Assembly: GCA_039586575.1 (NCBI GenBank)
Contig: JBDHKD010000011.1
Location: 1 to 64,000, forward strand
Length of the DNA stretch: 64,000 nt
Direction: 5' to 3'
DNA from: G020344215 sp039586575
GTDB taxonomy: Bacteria > Gemmatimonadota > Gemmatimonadetes > Palauibacterales > KS3-K002
The notes beneath the pieces are model-generated. The model made no database searches and was not told the origin of the DNA. It saw only the letters and a list, made by a program, of their open reading frames with translations. Below are positions 43,346 through 50,956 of this stretch, piece by piece (position 1 is the first letter of the stretch; every line of letters starts with the position of its first letter). A program made the position numbers and the translations under genes.

Positions 43346-44920
43346 TCAGGCGAAGAGGGCCTCGTGGGCCCGGGTCGCCGCGAGCTCGAAATCGCCGGCA
43401 GTATCGATTTGAATCAGCAGGTCAGCCTCCTCGGCGCTGGGCGGCTCATAGCTGGCACGCTGGTCAGCCAACAGTTCGATCCGGCCGTCGGTGACCCGGC
43501 GTTTCGGGTTGGACAAGCGGGCCCTCAGCAGCTCGTCAGGTGCGGTACACTCGACGATCCCGAAAAGCGCCTCCCACTCCGCCGCGATCTCACGGGCCTC
43601 CGCACGGTGGTGTGCCTTCGACCAGGAAGCGTCGAGGATCACGGAGTTGCCGCGCGCCAGTTCGCGCCGCGCTTCGAACAGCAGCGCGCGGTAGGTGCGT
43701 TCGGTCCACTGCTCTGAGTAAATACCCGACCCGAAAGGCACCTTGTGCTCCTCGTCGAGGTCGACGCCGGCCAGCTGCTTGCGCACCACGTCGCTGTGCA
43801 GTACCGGTGCGCCGGTGCGCTGGCCCAACTCTTCCGACTGCCGTGTCTTGCCACTCCCCATGAGTCCCGCGAACAGAACGAGACGCGGGCGCAGCCGCAA
43901 CGCATCAGCCAACGACAAGTCGAAGAACTGCTGGGCTTCCGCGGTCGCCGCTGCCTTCTCGTCGGCGCTCGGTCCTTCCTGATCGATGACGAATGAGCGA
44001 ACCTTGCCGCGCACGTACGCCCGATAGGATTCGTAGAAGCGGAGCATGGCTGGTGCGGGCTCGTCGGTCGACGCCTCGTAGTAGGCGTCGAGGAAGGCCG
44101 CTGCCAGGTCGGGGCGACCGCGATTGCGAAGGTCCATCGAGAGGAAGGCGATATCGGCCAAAGTGTCTGAGTATCTGAACCGCTCGTTGAACTCGATGCA
44201 GTCGAGCACGTGCGCGGCGCCGGTCGCCGGATCGATGAAGATGTCATCGGTTTGCAGGTCGCCGTGGCAGTCTCGCACCCAACCGCCGTCCACGCGTTCC
44301 TCGAACCAGGCGGCGTAGACCCGCATGAAGCGTTCGATCTCTGTCCTGCTGGTCTCCCAGGTCTTGTAGGTCAGGGTGCGGCCGACAAAAGGCTCGGTCT
44401 GTTCGAAGTTCTCGTCCCAGTTGTGGCGGATGACGTCGAGCGATCCGAACTTGGCGATCGACGGCGAGGTCGCCGCCAGGCCATGGAACTCGGCGACGAG
44501 ACGTCCCAGGTCTCGCATGGTTTGCGGAGGTACGCGGCCCGTCTCGATCAGAGCTGAGAGGCGGCTGTTTTCGGGAAGCCGTCGCATGACGACGGCGACC
44601 TCCACGACCAGGGCGGGCGCGCTGAAGCTCAGCCGTCCATTCTCGTCGCGGTGAGCCGCAGCCAGATCGAGATAGATCTCCGGTGAGATGCGGCGGTTGA
44701 GCTCGAGCTCGGCGATCGCGGCGTCGCGTCGCTTCTCGAGTGTCGAGAAGTCGAGGAAGCCGAGGTCCACCGGCTTCTTGACCTTGTAGGCGTAATCGCC
44801 GGCGAAGAAGAGGTGAGAGACGTGGGTCTGGCGATGTTCGACGACATCGACGTCGTGCTCGTAGCTCGCGGGATCGAGAAAGAAGTCGATGATCTCCCTG
44901 GGGGTCGCGGCATGGCTCAC
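43346..44920 (-). CDS. Fusion of aminoglycoside-phosphotransferase-like and AAA (P-loop kinase) domains
   Basis: A 524-residue two-domain protein. The N-terminal half is an APH-like kinase fold (YKVKKPVDLGFLDFSTLEKR, then CHGDLQTDDIFI and VLDCIEFNERFRYSDTLADIAFL). The C-terminal half is a small P-loop kinase (LVLFAGLMGSGKTRQSEELG, SVILDASWSKAHHRAEAREIA). This fusion is widespread but uncharacterised. In the catalytic HGD-x4-N motif (H219-D221), the asparagine is replaced by Asp226, and the usual H of HGDLH is Gln223. GTG 44920 overlaps the nicotinate phosphoribosyltransferase stop by four bases and is preferred to an earlier GTG at 44938. Confidence 0.85.
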   Translation of the reverse strand: MSHAATPREIIDFFLDPASYEHDVDVVEHRQTHVSHLFFAGDYAYKVKKPVDLGFLDFSTLEKRRDAAIAELELNRRISPEIYLDLAAAHRDENGRLSFSAPALVVEVAVVMRRLPENSRLSALIETGRVPPQTMRDLGRLVAEFHGLAATSPSIAKFGSLDVIRHNWDENFEQTEPFVGRTLTYKTWETSRTEIERFMRVYAAWFEERVDGGWVRDCHGDLQTDDIFIDPATGAAHVLDCIEFNERFRYSDTLADIAFLSMDLRNRGRPDLAAAFLDAYYEASTDEPAPAMLRFYESYRAYVRGKVRSFVIDQEGPSADEKAAATAEAQQFFDLSLADALRLRPRLVLFAGLMGSGKTRQSEELGQRTGAPVLHSDVVRKQLAGVDLDEEHKVPFGSGIYSEQWTERTYRALLFEARRELARGNSVILDASWSKAHHRAEAREIAAEWEALFGIVECTAPDELLRARLSNPKRRVTDGRIELLADQRASYEPPSAEEADLLIQIDTAGDFELAATRAHEALFA

Positions 44921-46113
44921 GGCGGTCCGTCCTCCCACTCGATCTCGAAGTCTTGGAGAGCGTCGAGCGTTCGGCGGCGGATGGCGCTCGGTTCAGGCGG
45001 TGGCGCGAGCAGAGCGCCGCCTTTCATCAGTTCGGCGAGCAGCGGCTCGACCTCCGATCCGCAGGCGGGGCAGACCGTCGGCCACTCGTCGCTGTGGTGG
45101 AGCGGCACAAGGTCGTCCTCGATGCAGCCGACGCAGCGAAGCACCTGCTTAGCGCCGGACCACTTGCCGCGCTTGGCCACCGCTTCGCCATCCAACTCAA
45201 CGATGTCCATACTGAAATCGACGATGGGTGCGGCGCTGATCCAGGAGCCGACGCCGTATCCGTCGACGACCGGATTGAGCTCACGGATCGTATCTTCGTG
45301 GATACCGCCGCTGACGAAGAGACCGATATCGCCATAGCCGCGCAGATCGAGCTCCCAGCGCACTTCGCTGAGGATGTCAAAGAAGTCACCGCGGCGGCTA
45401 CTCGGCGTATCGAGGCGCACGGCGGCGAGCCGATCGCCGAGTGCTTCGGCGACGGCGAGCGCGGCGAACTTCTCGTCGCTGAAGGTGTCGATGAGTGAAA
45501 TCCTCGGCACCGCCTCGTCGATGACCTCGTCGAACGCCTGTGTCGCCAGCACGGTATCGCCCAGCAGCAAGACCAGCGCGTGAGGTATCGTACCCACCGG
45601 TTCAGTGCCGAGCAGCTCGGCGCTGGCGATGGCGGCCACGTCGTCGCAGCCGCCGATGAAGGCGGCGCGCTCGATCATCGGCGCGACGGCAGGGTGCATG
45701 CGGCGGGCGCCGAAGCTCAGCAGCTTGCGGTCGGGTCCGGCCGCCAGGCGGCAGCGGGCGGCCCGGGTGGCGATTCCGGATGCCTGGCAGATCAGTCCCA
45801 GGACTGCCGTCTCGAAGACGCCGAACTCGCGGTAGCGTCCCTCGATCTCGAGCACCGGCTCGAGCGGGCGGAAGATCGCGCCTTCGTCCAGCGCGCGAAC
45901 GTTGACGTCGATACCCTCGAGGAGGTATGTGACCTCGGCGAGCCCGGCGAACACGGCCCATTCCCAGGGCTCGGGCAGTGACTTGGCCACGAACTCGGCG
46001 CGCACGCGGGCATCGACGCCTTTGGCATCGAGAATCTCTCTGGTCCGCTGGAAGTAAACGTCAGCGACCGCGCCTGCCTTGATCTGCTCGGGCGTGGCGA
46101 TGTGGAAGCCCAT
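44917..46113 (-). CDS. Nicotinate phosphoribosyltransferase, archaeal type
   Basis: A 398-residue NAD-salvage enzyme that joins nicotinate and PRPP. It starts GFHIATPEQIKAGAVADVYFQRTREIL, the short archaeal-type N-terminus, and has FGARRMHPAVAPMIERAAFIGGCDDVAA near the active site and VRLDTPSSRRGDFF with GLFVSGGIHEDTI in the PRPP region. A C-terminal zinc-ribbon-like part (C-x2-C, then CPACGSEVEPLL) fits this subtype. It is followed by the APH/AAA fusion and preceded by a small zinc ribbon gene, all close together. Confidence 0.9.
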   Translation of the reverse strand: MGFHIATPEQIKAGAVADVYFQRTREILDAKGVDARVRAEFVAKSLPEPWEWAVFAGLAEVTYLLEGIDVNVRALDEGAIFRPLEPVLEIEGRYREFGVFETAVLGLICQASGIATRAARCRLAAGPDRKLLSFGARRMHPAVAPMIERAAFIGGCDDVAAIASAELLGTEPVGTIPHALVLLLGDTVLATQAFDEVIDEAVPRISLIDTFSDEKFAALAVAEALGDRLAAVRLDTPSSRRGDFFDILSEVRWELDLRGYGDIGLFVSGGIHEDTIRELNPVVDGYGVGSWISAAPIVDFSMDIVELDGEAVAKRGKWSGAKQVLRCVGCIEDDLVPLHHSDEWPTVCPACGSEVEPLLAELMKGGALLAPPPEPSAIRRRTLDALQDFEIEWEDGPP

Positions 46114-46118
46114 TCAAA

Positions 46119-46283
46119 TCAACTCTTCTTAGCGGTCTTCGCGAAGAAGGAGCTGAAAAGCTGGGTCAGCTTGCGGCTCCCACAGTGCGGGCATTTCGGC
46201 CGCTTCTTCTCGTGCTCCGCAATGTTCAGACGCAGGCTGAATGTCTTCCGGCAATCCTGGCATTGGTACTCGTATAGCGGCAT
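46119..46283 (-). CDS. FmdB-family zinc ribbon protein
   Basis: A 54-residue protein starting MPLYEYQCQDCRKTFSL, with the second half CPHCGSRKLTQLFSSFFAK. The two C-x2-C pairs (C8/C11 and about C35/C38) bind one zinc. FmdB/CxxC_CxxC_SSSS proteins are of uncertain function and often flank metabolic operons. It lies five bases before the nicotinate phosphoribosyltransferase gene, so the two are likely co-transcribed. Confidence 0.85.
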   Translation of the reverse strand: MPLYEYQCQDCRKTFSLRLNIAEHEKKRPKCPHCGSRKLTQLFSSFFAKTAKKS

Positions 46284-46632
46284 AGGCGGCCTCCCTTGCT
46301 CGCCGTGGAGACCCTGGTGAGACTGACTTATGGGCTCTGGCGGCTAAGGTACAGCCATCGGTGGGAGTGTACCAGTGATCGGGGGTGCCGAGGGGTCGCC
46401 GCGTGGGGCGGTCTCGCTCCATGTCGCGCGGCTCGATTGCGGGAACGGCGCCTGCGGCGCCGCCGCGCTCCAAATTACGCTCGACCACCCCACGCGGCTC
46501 CCGGTGGACAGCGGGCCTCCGAAGCACTGACTTACTGACCCACCGACCTACTGACACCACTTACTGCTGAACGGGCGCTGCAGTATTAGGTTTAACAGGG
46601 CAACTAGACATCCCACAGGAGGAGCCGGAGCC
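46284..46632. other. Structured divergent region before archease
   Basis: This 349-base gap between the divergent FmdB and archease genes holds a long-range inverted repeat: GCCGCGTGGGGCGGTC (46398-46413) against GACCACCCCACGCGGC (46483-46498), one mismatch. Inside it lies GGCGCC-TGC-GGCGCC. Together they would fold as a branched stem. A GGTCRGTR octamer array follows at 46525-46556. No open frame looks coding. Confidence 0.5.
46525..46556. repeat. Four tandem octamers of the GGTCRGTR family (complement)
   Basis: Read on this strand: CACTGACT, TACTGACC, CACCGACC, TACTGACA, i.e. four tandem copies of the complement YACYGACY. The same octamer occurs at 26165-26215 and 50307-50354. Confidence 0.75.
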
Positions 46633-47073
46633 GTGTCGAGCGCCAGGTGGCGTACGATCGAGCACACCGCCGACCTGGGGTTGGAGGTCGAGGCGTCGAC
46701 CCTGGAGGAGCTATTCGTGGCGGGCGCGCACGGGATGACGGGCGTGCTGCTCGGCGACGAGGACGGGGCGTGCGACCGGCGGTTGGGGGAGGGGGCGGAG
46801 TGGCGCGAGATCCGCCTGGCGGCGCCGGACCGGGATGCGCTGCTCGTGGATTGGCTTCGGGAGCTCCTGTTCATCCAGATCAGCGAGGGGCTGCTGTTCG
46901 CGGCGGCGGAGATCGGCGAGCTGGGCGACGAGCGGCTGGTCGCGCGGGTCGCGTTTGCGCCTCCCGCATCTGATTCGCTGGTAGAGCGCGAACTGAAGGG
47001 CGTCACGTATCACGACCTGCGGATCGGCCAACGGGGGGACGGCTGGTTCGCGCGGGTCGTTTTCGATTTGTGA
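46633..47073 (+). CDS. Archease
   Basis: A 146-residue protein with the archease landmarks: YRTIEHTAD-like RTIEHTADLGLEVEA, LFVAGAHGMTGVLL, the LLVDWLRELLF motif and a C-terminal LKGVTYHDLRIG with VVFDL. Archease speeds up guanylation and turnover of the RNA ligase RtcB and binds metal through the His/Asp of HTAD. GTG 46633 is used, after the AGGAGGAGCCGG-like region at 46617-46630. It is four bases from rtcB, which fits the known partnership. Confidence 0.92.
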   Translation: MSSARWRTIEHTADLGLEVEASTLEELFVAGAHGMTGVLLGDEDGACDRRLGEGAEWREIRLAAPDRDALLVDWLRELLFIQISEGLLFAAAEIGELGDERLVARVAFAPPASDSLVERELKGVTYHDLRIGQRGDGWFARVVFDL

Positions 47074-47077
47074 GGTC

Positions 47078-48532
47078 ATGATGGCGGTCGAAGGCTATAG
47101 GCTGGAGCGGATCGACGAGTACCGTTGGCGCGTTCCGCGCACAGGCCCGATGCTGACCGACGGGTTGGTGTTCGCCGATGACGAGTTGATACCGCACATC
47201 GAGAACGATAAGAGCCTGCAACAGGTGGCGAACGTCGCCTGCTTGCCCGGCATCCAGGGCCCGTCGATCGCCATGCCCGACATCCACTGGGGCTACGGCT
47301 TTCCGATCGGGGGCGTCGCCGCCTTCGACCTGGACGAGGGGGTCATCTCGCCGGGCGGCGTCGGCTATGACATCAACTGCGGCGTGCGACTGCTGCGGTC
47401 GGACATCACGGTGCAGGAACTGCGCCCGCGGCTCGGCAAGTTGATGGACCGGCTGTACGGGAACGTGCCGTCAGGCGTAGGCGCTTCGCGTACCGACCTG
47501 AAGCTCAACCAGAAGCAGGTGACCCAGGTCCTGGTGAAGGGCGCCGCTTGGGCGGTGCAGAACGGCTACGGCTGGCCGCAGGACCTCGAGCGGATCGAGG
47601 CCGCTGGGACGTTGGACGGTGCCGAGCCCGAGTCCATCTCGGGCCGCGCGCTGGAGCGCGGGCGGGCTCAGGTGGGTACCCTCGGCTCCGGCAACCATTT
47701 CATAGAGATCGGCTATGTCGGGGAGATAGACGACGAGGCGGCGGCGGCGGCGCTCGGGCTGCGGGCGGGAATGGTGACAGCGTTCATTCACTCGGGATCC
47801 CGGGGCCTCGGTTATCAGGTCTGCGATGACTACCTGAAGACGATGCTGAGGGCATCGGAGAAGTACGGCATCGTTCTTCAGGATCGTCAGTTGTGCTCGG
47901 CGCCCTTGGCGACGGACGAGGCGAAGCGGTACCTGGGAGCGATGCGCGGCGCCGCCAACTACGCCTTCTGTAACCGTCAGATGATGGCGCACCGGGTGCG
48001 TGAGACGTTCGAGGAGGTCATGGGTCAGAGTGCTCAGCGGCTCGGCCTCAACCTCGTATACGATGTCGCGCACAACATCGCCAAGGTCGAGACCCATAAG
48101 GTGGGCGGCCGTGAGAAGAAGGTCTGCGTCCACCGGAAGGGCGCGACGCGTGCGTTTCCGCCCGGCCATCCGGAGGTGCCCGAGGCCTACCGTGCGGTCG
48201 GCCAGCCGATCTTCATTCCGGGCGACATGGGGCGGTACAGCTACGTGCTGGTTGGGACTCAGGGCGCCTACGACGAGACGTTCGGCTCGACCTGTCACGG
48301 TGCGGGCCGCATGATGAGCCGGAAGCAGGCGAAGCGGACGGCGAAGGGACGCGCGATCGTGCGCGAGCTGGAGGACGCTGGGATACTCATCCGTGCCGCG
48401 TCGCGCGCTACCGTGGATGAAGAAATCTCGGAGGCGTACAAAGACGTCAAAGATGTGGTGCAGGTCGTTCACCACGCGGGTATCGGCAAAATCGTGGCGC
48501 AGCTCAAACCACTGGGTGTGCTGAAGGGATAG
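47078..48532 (+). CDS. rtcB: RNA-splicing ligase RtcB
   Basis: A 484-residue GTP-dependent RNA ligase that joins 2',3'-cyclic phosphate to 5'-hydroxyl ends. Signatures are AMPDIHWGYGFPIGGVAAFD, SPGGVGYDINCGVRLLRSD with the metal-binding Cys, GTLGSGNHFIEIGYV, IHSGSRGLGYQV, and CHGAGR, whose His (about residue 407) is guanylated. All are intact. The start is ATG 47078, or 47081 with one residue less. It is co-transcribed with archease, and two universal stress proteins follow at three bases, which places RNA repair with stress response. Confidence 0.95.
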   Translation: MMAVEGYRLERIDEYRWRVPRTGPMLTDGLVFADDELIPHIENDKSLQQVANVACLPGIQGPSIAMPDIHWGYGFPIGGVAAFDLDEGVISPGGVGYDINCGVRLLRSDITVQELRPRLGKLMDRLYGNVPSGVGASRTDLKLNQKQVTQVLVKGAAWAVQNGYGWPQDLERIEAAGTLDGAEPESISGRALERGRAQVGTLGSGNHFIEIGYVGEIDDEAAAAALGLRAGMVTAFIHSGSRGLGYQVCDDYLKTMLRASEKYGIVLQDRQLCSAPLATDEAKRYLGAMRGAANYAFCNRQMMAHRVRETFEEVMGQSAQRLGLNLVYDVAHNIAKVETHKVGGREKKVCVHRKGATRAFPPGHPEVPEAYRAVGQPIFIPGDMGRYSYVLVGTQGAYDETFGSTCHGAGRMMSRKQAKRTAKGRAIVRELEDAGILIRAASRATVDEEISEAYKDVKDVVQVVHHAGIGKIVAQLKPLGVLKG

Positions 48533-48535
48533 GAC

Positions 48536-49417
48536 ATGGACGGGCTGACGAAGGTACTGGCCGCGACGGACGGCAGTGAGCTCGGTCTGAGCGCCGTGGT
48601 GACAGGGGCCGCTTGCGCCGGCCGCGCCGGCGCGGGTTTCGAGGTCGCTACCATCATCGAGGTACTGTTGCTGCCGCCGGAGTACGCGCCGCCGGGAGTC
48701 GAGCCGGCGGAGTACGAGCTGGCGATCGTGCGCGAGGCGCGTGAGAAGGCGACTGCCCAGGTCGAGGAAGCCGGAGCCGCGGGGGCGCCTTTGCACGTGC
48801 GTGCCGGCCTCGCGCCTCAGCTCATCAACCGGATCGCCGAGGAGGTCGGGGCGGATCTGGTCGTCATAGGCGCGAAAGCGCAACCGGCGCTGGCCAGGAG
48901 CCTGGTCGGATCCACCGGCAGACGCGTGCTTTACCTGGCGCAGCGGCCCGTGCTGGTGGCGAGCGAAGCGCGCCGCGCGCCGTTCCGTCGTGTGTTGGCG
49001 GCGGTGGACCTCTCGGAACAGTCGGTTCACGTGCTGAGGGCGGCGTGGGCCCTGGCGCAAGCGGACGGCGCCGAGCTGCGGGCGCTTTACGTACTGGAGC
49101 CGTTGCCGATGGTGTTGGTGAAGGCGGCCAAGTTCGATGAAGAGGAGAGGCTGCGGCACGGGCGCGAGCAGATGGAGAAGCTGTTGGAGCTGGTCGGCTT
49201 GCTGGGCGAGGATTCCGTGGAGGCGCGGATGAGGCAGGGGCGCGCCGGGCACGAGATCCTCGAGGCGGCGCAAGATTGGGATGCCGACCTCCTGGTGGTG
49301 GGAACACATGGGTTCGGCTTCTTCGACCGGCTGCTGCTGGGCAGTACCCCGCTGTATGTGCTGCGACACGGACAGCGGGCGACGATGATCGTGCCGCCTG
49401 GTGAGGTCGGCGGTTAG
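48536..49417 (+). CDS. Universal stress protein, two UspA domains
   Basis: A 293-residue tandem UspA protein. Each domain starts with an LAATDGSELG- or LAAVDLSEQS-type strand and ends with the ATP-binding glycine pattern: VVIGAKAQPALARSLVGSTGRRVLYLAQRPVLVAS in domain 1 and LVVGTHGFGFFDRLLLGSTPLYVLRHGQRATMIVPP in domain 2 (G-x2-G-x9-G-S/T). It is three bases downstream of rtcB and part of that operon. ATP binding is likely for domain 2; the first domain has GAKAQP in place of the usual G-x-x-G. Confidence 0.88.
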   Translation: MDGLTKVLAATDGSELGLSAVVTGAACAGRAGAGFEVATIIEVLLLPPEYAPPGVEPAEYELAIVREAREKATAQVEEAGAAGAPLHVRAGLAPQLINRIAEEVGADLVVIGAKAQPALARSLVGSTGRRVLYLAQRPVLVASEARRAPFRRVLAAVDLSEQSVHVLRAAWALAQADGAELRALYVLEPLPMVLVKAAKFDEEERLRHGREQMEKLLELVGLLGEDSVEARMRQGRAGHEILEAAQDWDADLLVVGTHGFGFFDRLLLGSTPLYVLRHGQRATMIVPPGEVGG

Positions 49418-49440
49418 CTCTCGGTCAGCAGGGGGACACC

Positions 49441-50307
49441 ATGCTGGAGCTGGAGCGGGTGCTGGCGGCGACGGATGCCAGCGAGCACGGACTGGCCGCG
49501 GTCGTGACCGGGTCGGCCTGCGCGGTCCGCCTGGGCGCCGCCCTGGAGCTGGTCAGCGTTCTGGAAGCGCGCCTGTTTCCGCTGGGGGTGCGGGCTGCCG
49601 ATTACCAGGAAAGCCTCGGGGAAGGGCTTCGCGGCAAAGTCCTCGCTCAGGCGGAGGCCGCCGGCCTCGCTGATGCGACCTTGCACACGCCGAGCGGCCT
49701 GGCACCGCTGCTGATCACCGAGCTGGCCGAAGAGATCGGGGCCGACATGGTCGTAGTGGGCGCGCACCCGCGACCGGCGGTCGCACGCTTTCTCGTGGGC
49801 TCGACCGCCGAGCGAGTCATCCGCCTCGCCCATGCCCCGGTGCTCGTGGCTACCGAACAGCGCCGCGAGCCGTTCCGCCGCATCCTCGCCGCCGTCGATC
49901 TGTCGCGCCAGTCGCGACGGGTGCTCGAGGCCGCGGCGACGATCGCTCAGGCCGATCAGGCTCAGCTCAGAGCGCTCTACGTGCAGGACCGCCTTACCCC
50001 CATGTTGCTCGAGGCGGCGCTGTTCGACGAGCGTGAGCAGCGTCACCACGCTCGCATTCAATTCGGTCTGGTGCTGTCCGAGCTGAGCCTGCCCTCGGAG
50101 CTGATGGTGAGCAACGCTGTCCGTGAAGGTCATGCGGGACACGAGATACTCCACGAGGTCGAAGATTGGGGGGCCGACTTGATCGTGGTGGGGACTCACG
50201 GATTCGGCTTCTTCAACCGGTTGCTCTTGGGTAGCACCTCGACCCACGTGCTGCGGCACGGACGGTGCGCAACGTTGGTGGTGCCGAGGGCGGAGGGGGG
50301 ACGGTGA
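49441..50307 (+). CDS. Universal stress protein, two UspA domains, second copy
   Basis: A 288-residue paralogue of the preceding gene with the same double layout: LAATDASEHGLAAVVTGSA and VVVGAHPRPAVARFLVGSTAERVIRLAHAPVLVAT in the first domain, LAAVDLSRQSRRVLEAA and VVGTHGFGFFNRLLLGSTSTHVLRHGRCATLVVP in the second. It is 23 bases from the first copy, with AGCAGGGGGAC before ATG 49441, and looks like a recent duplication. The stop codon opens into a GGTCRGTR repeat array. Confidence 0.88.
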   Translation: MLELERVLAATDASEHGLAAVVTGSACAVRLGAALELVSVLEARLFPLGVRAADYQESLGEGLRGKVLAQAEAAGLADATLHTPSGLAPLLITELAEEIGADMVVVGAHPRPAVARFLVGSTAERVIRLAHAPVLVATEQRREPFRRILAAVDLSRQSRRVLEAAATIAQADQAQLRALYVQDRLTPMLLEAALFDEREQRHHARIQFGLVLSELSLPSELMVSNAVREGHAGHEILHEVEDWGADLIVVGTHGFGFFNRLLLGSTSTHVLRHGRCATLVVPRAEGGR

Positions 50308-50354
50308 GTCGGTGGGTCGGTGGGTCAGTAGGTCAGTGGGTCAGTAGGTCGGTG
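50307..50354. repeat. Six tandem GGTCRGTR octamers
   Basis: AGTCGGTG, GGTCGGTG, GGTCAGTA, GGTCAGTG, GGTCAGTA, GGTCGGTG: six perfect-length octamers in a row, varying only at the R positions and one leading base. They begin in the last base of the universal stress gene's stop codon and end 23 bases before the next start. Confidence 0.85.
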
Positions 50355-50377
50355 GACGTGAGAAAGGGAGCGCGAGC

Positions 50378-50944
50378 GTGAGGGTGAAGGCGTTTGCTGG
50401 TTTCGCGATAGGGATGGTAGTCGTTGCGGTGTTGGCGTATGCGGTGCAGGGAACGGTGGAGCGGCCGGATGCCGATATGCTGTCGCGGGTGGTCAAAGAG
50501 ATTGAAGCGCTCGACGCGCTGCGGTCGGGGTTGGCGAGCTCGTTCAGCGGCGAACCGAATCAGTCGACGTTCGTGCAGGTGTGCCGGCCGGTGGGGGCGC
50601 AGGCGAGACAACTAGCCGAGGATAACGGCTGGACGATCCAGCAGCTCGCCGAGAGGAACCGCAACCCGGGCCACCGGCTCGATGCCGAAGCCGAACGCGT
50701 CTTCCGGCTGATGGCCGAGGATCCCGGTCTCATGGGCCTCTGGGTGCGGACGGAGATTAGTAGCCAGGCCGGCTACCGCTACTTCCGCCGCATCGTGGTC
50801 GAGCCGGCGTGCCTGGCCTGCCACGGGGCGAAGGACAGCCGGCCCCAGTTCGTAAAGGACCGGTACCCGGAAGATCGGGCCTACGGTTTCCAGGTCGGCG
50901 ATTTGCGCGGTCTCTACGCGGTCTTCGTCGCCGACGCGCAGTAG
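50378..50944 (+). CDS. Tll0287-like (DUF3365) c-type haem protein
   Basis: A 188-residue exported protein. A GTG start is followed by a signal peptide or anchor (FAGFAIGMVVVAVLAYAVQG). The DUF3365 domain contains VCRPVGAQARQLAEDNGW, ERNRNPGHRLDAEAERVF and RIVVEPACLACHGAKD, with the haem-binding C-x2-CH. Tll0287-like proteins are periplasmic haem sensors or redox proteins, also found as the sensor part of kinases. It stands alone here behind the stress genes. Confidence 0.85.
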   Translation: MRVKAFAGFAIGMVVVAVLAYAVQGTVERPDADMLSRVVKEIEALDALRSGLASSFSGEPNQSTFVQVCRPVGAQARQLAEDNGWTIQQLAERNRNPGHRLDAEAERVFRLMAEDPGLMGLWVRTEISSQAGYRYFRRIVVEPACLACHGAKDSRPQFVKDRYPEDRAYGFQVGDLRGLYAVFVADAQ

Positions 50945-50956
50945 CCGGCGCCGCAG

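Noticed and set aside
47471..49369. A 632-codon minus-strand open frame opposite rtcB and the first stress gene
   Set aside because: It mirrors two well-supported plus-strand genes; its translation is rich in Arg/His/Gln without motifs, typical of an antisense frame in high-GC DNA.
50307..50354. CRISPR array
   Set aside because: The repeat unit is eight bases with no spacers, and no cas genes are near.
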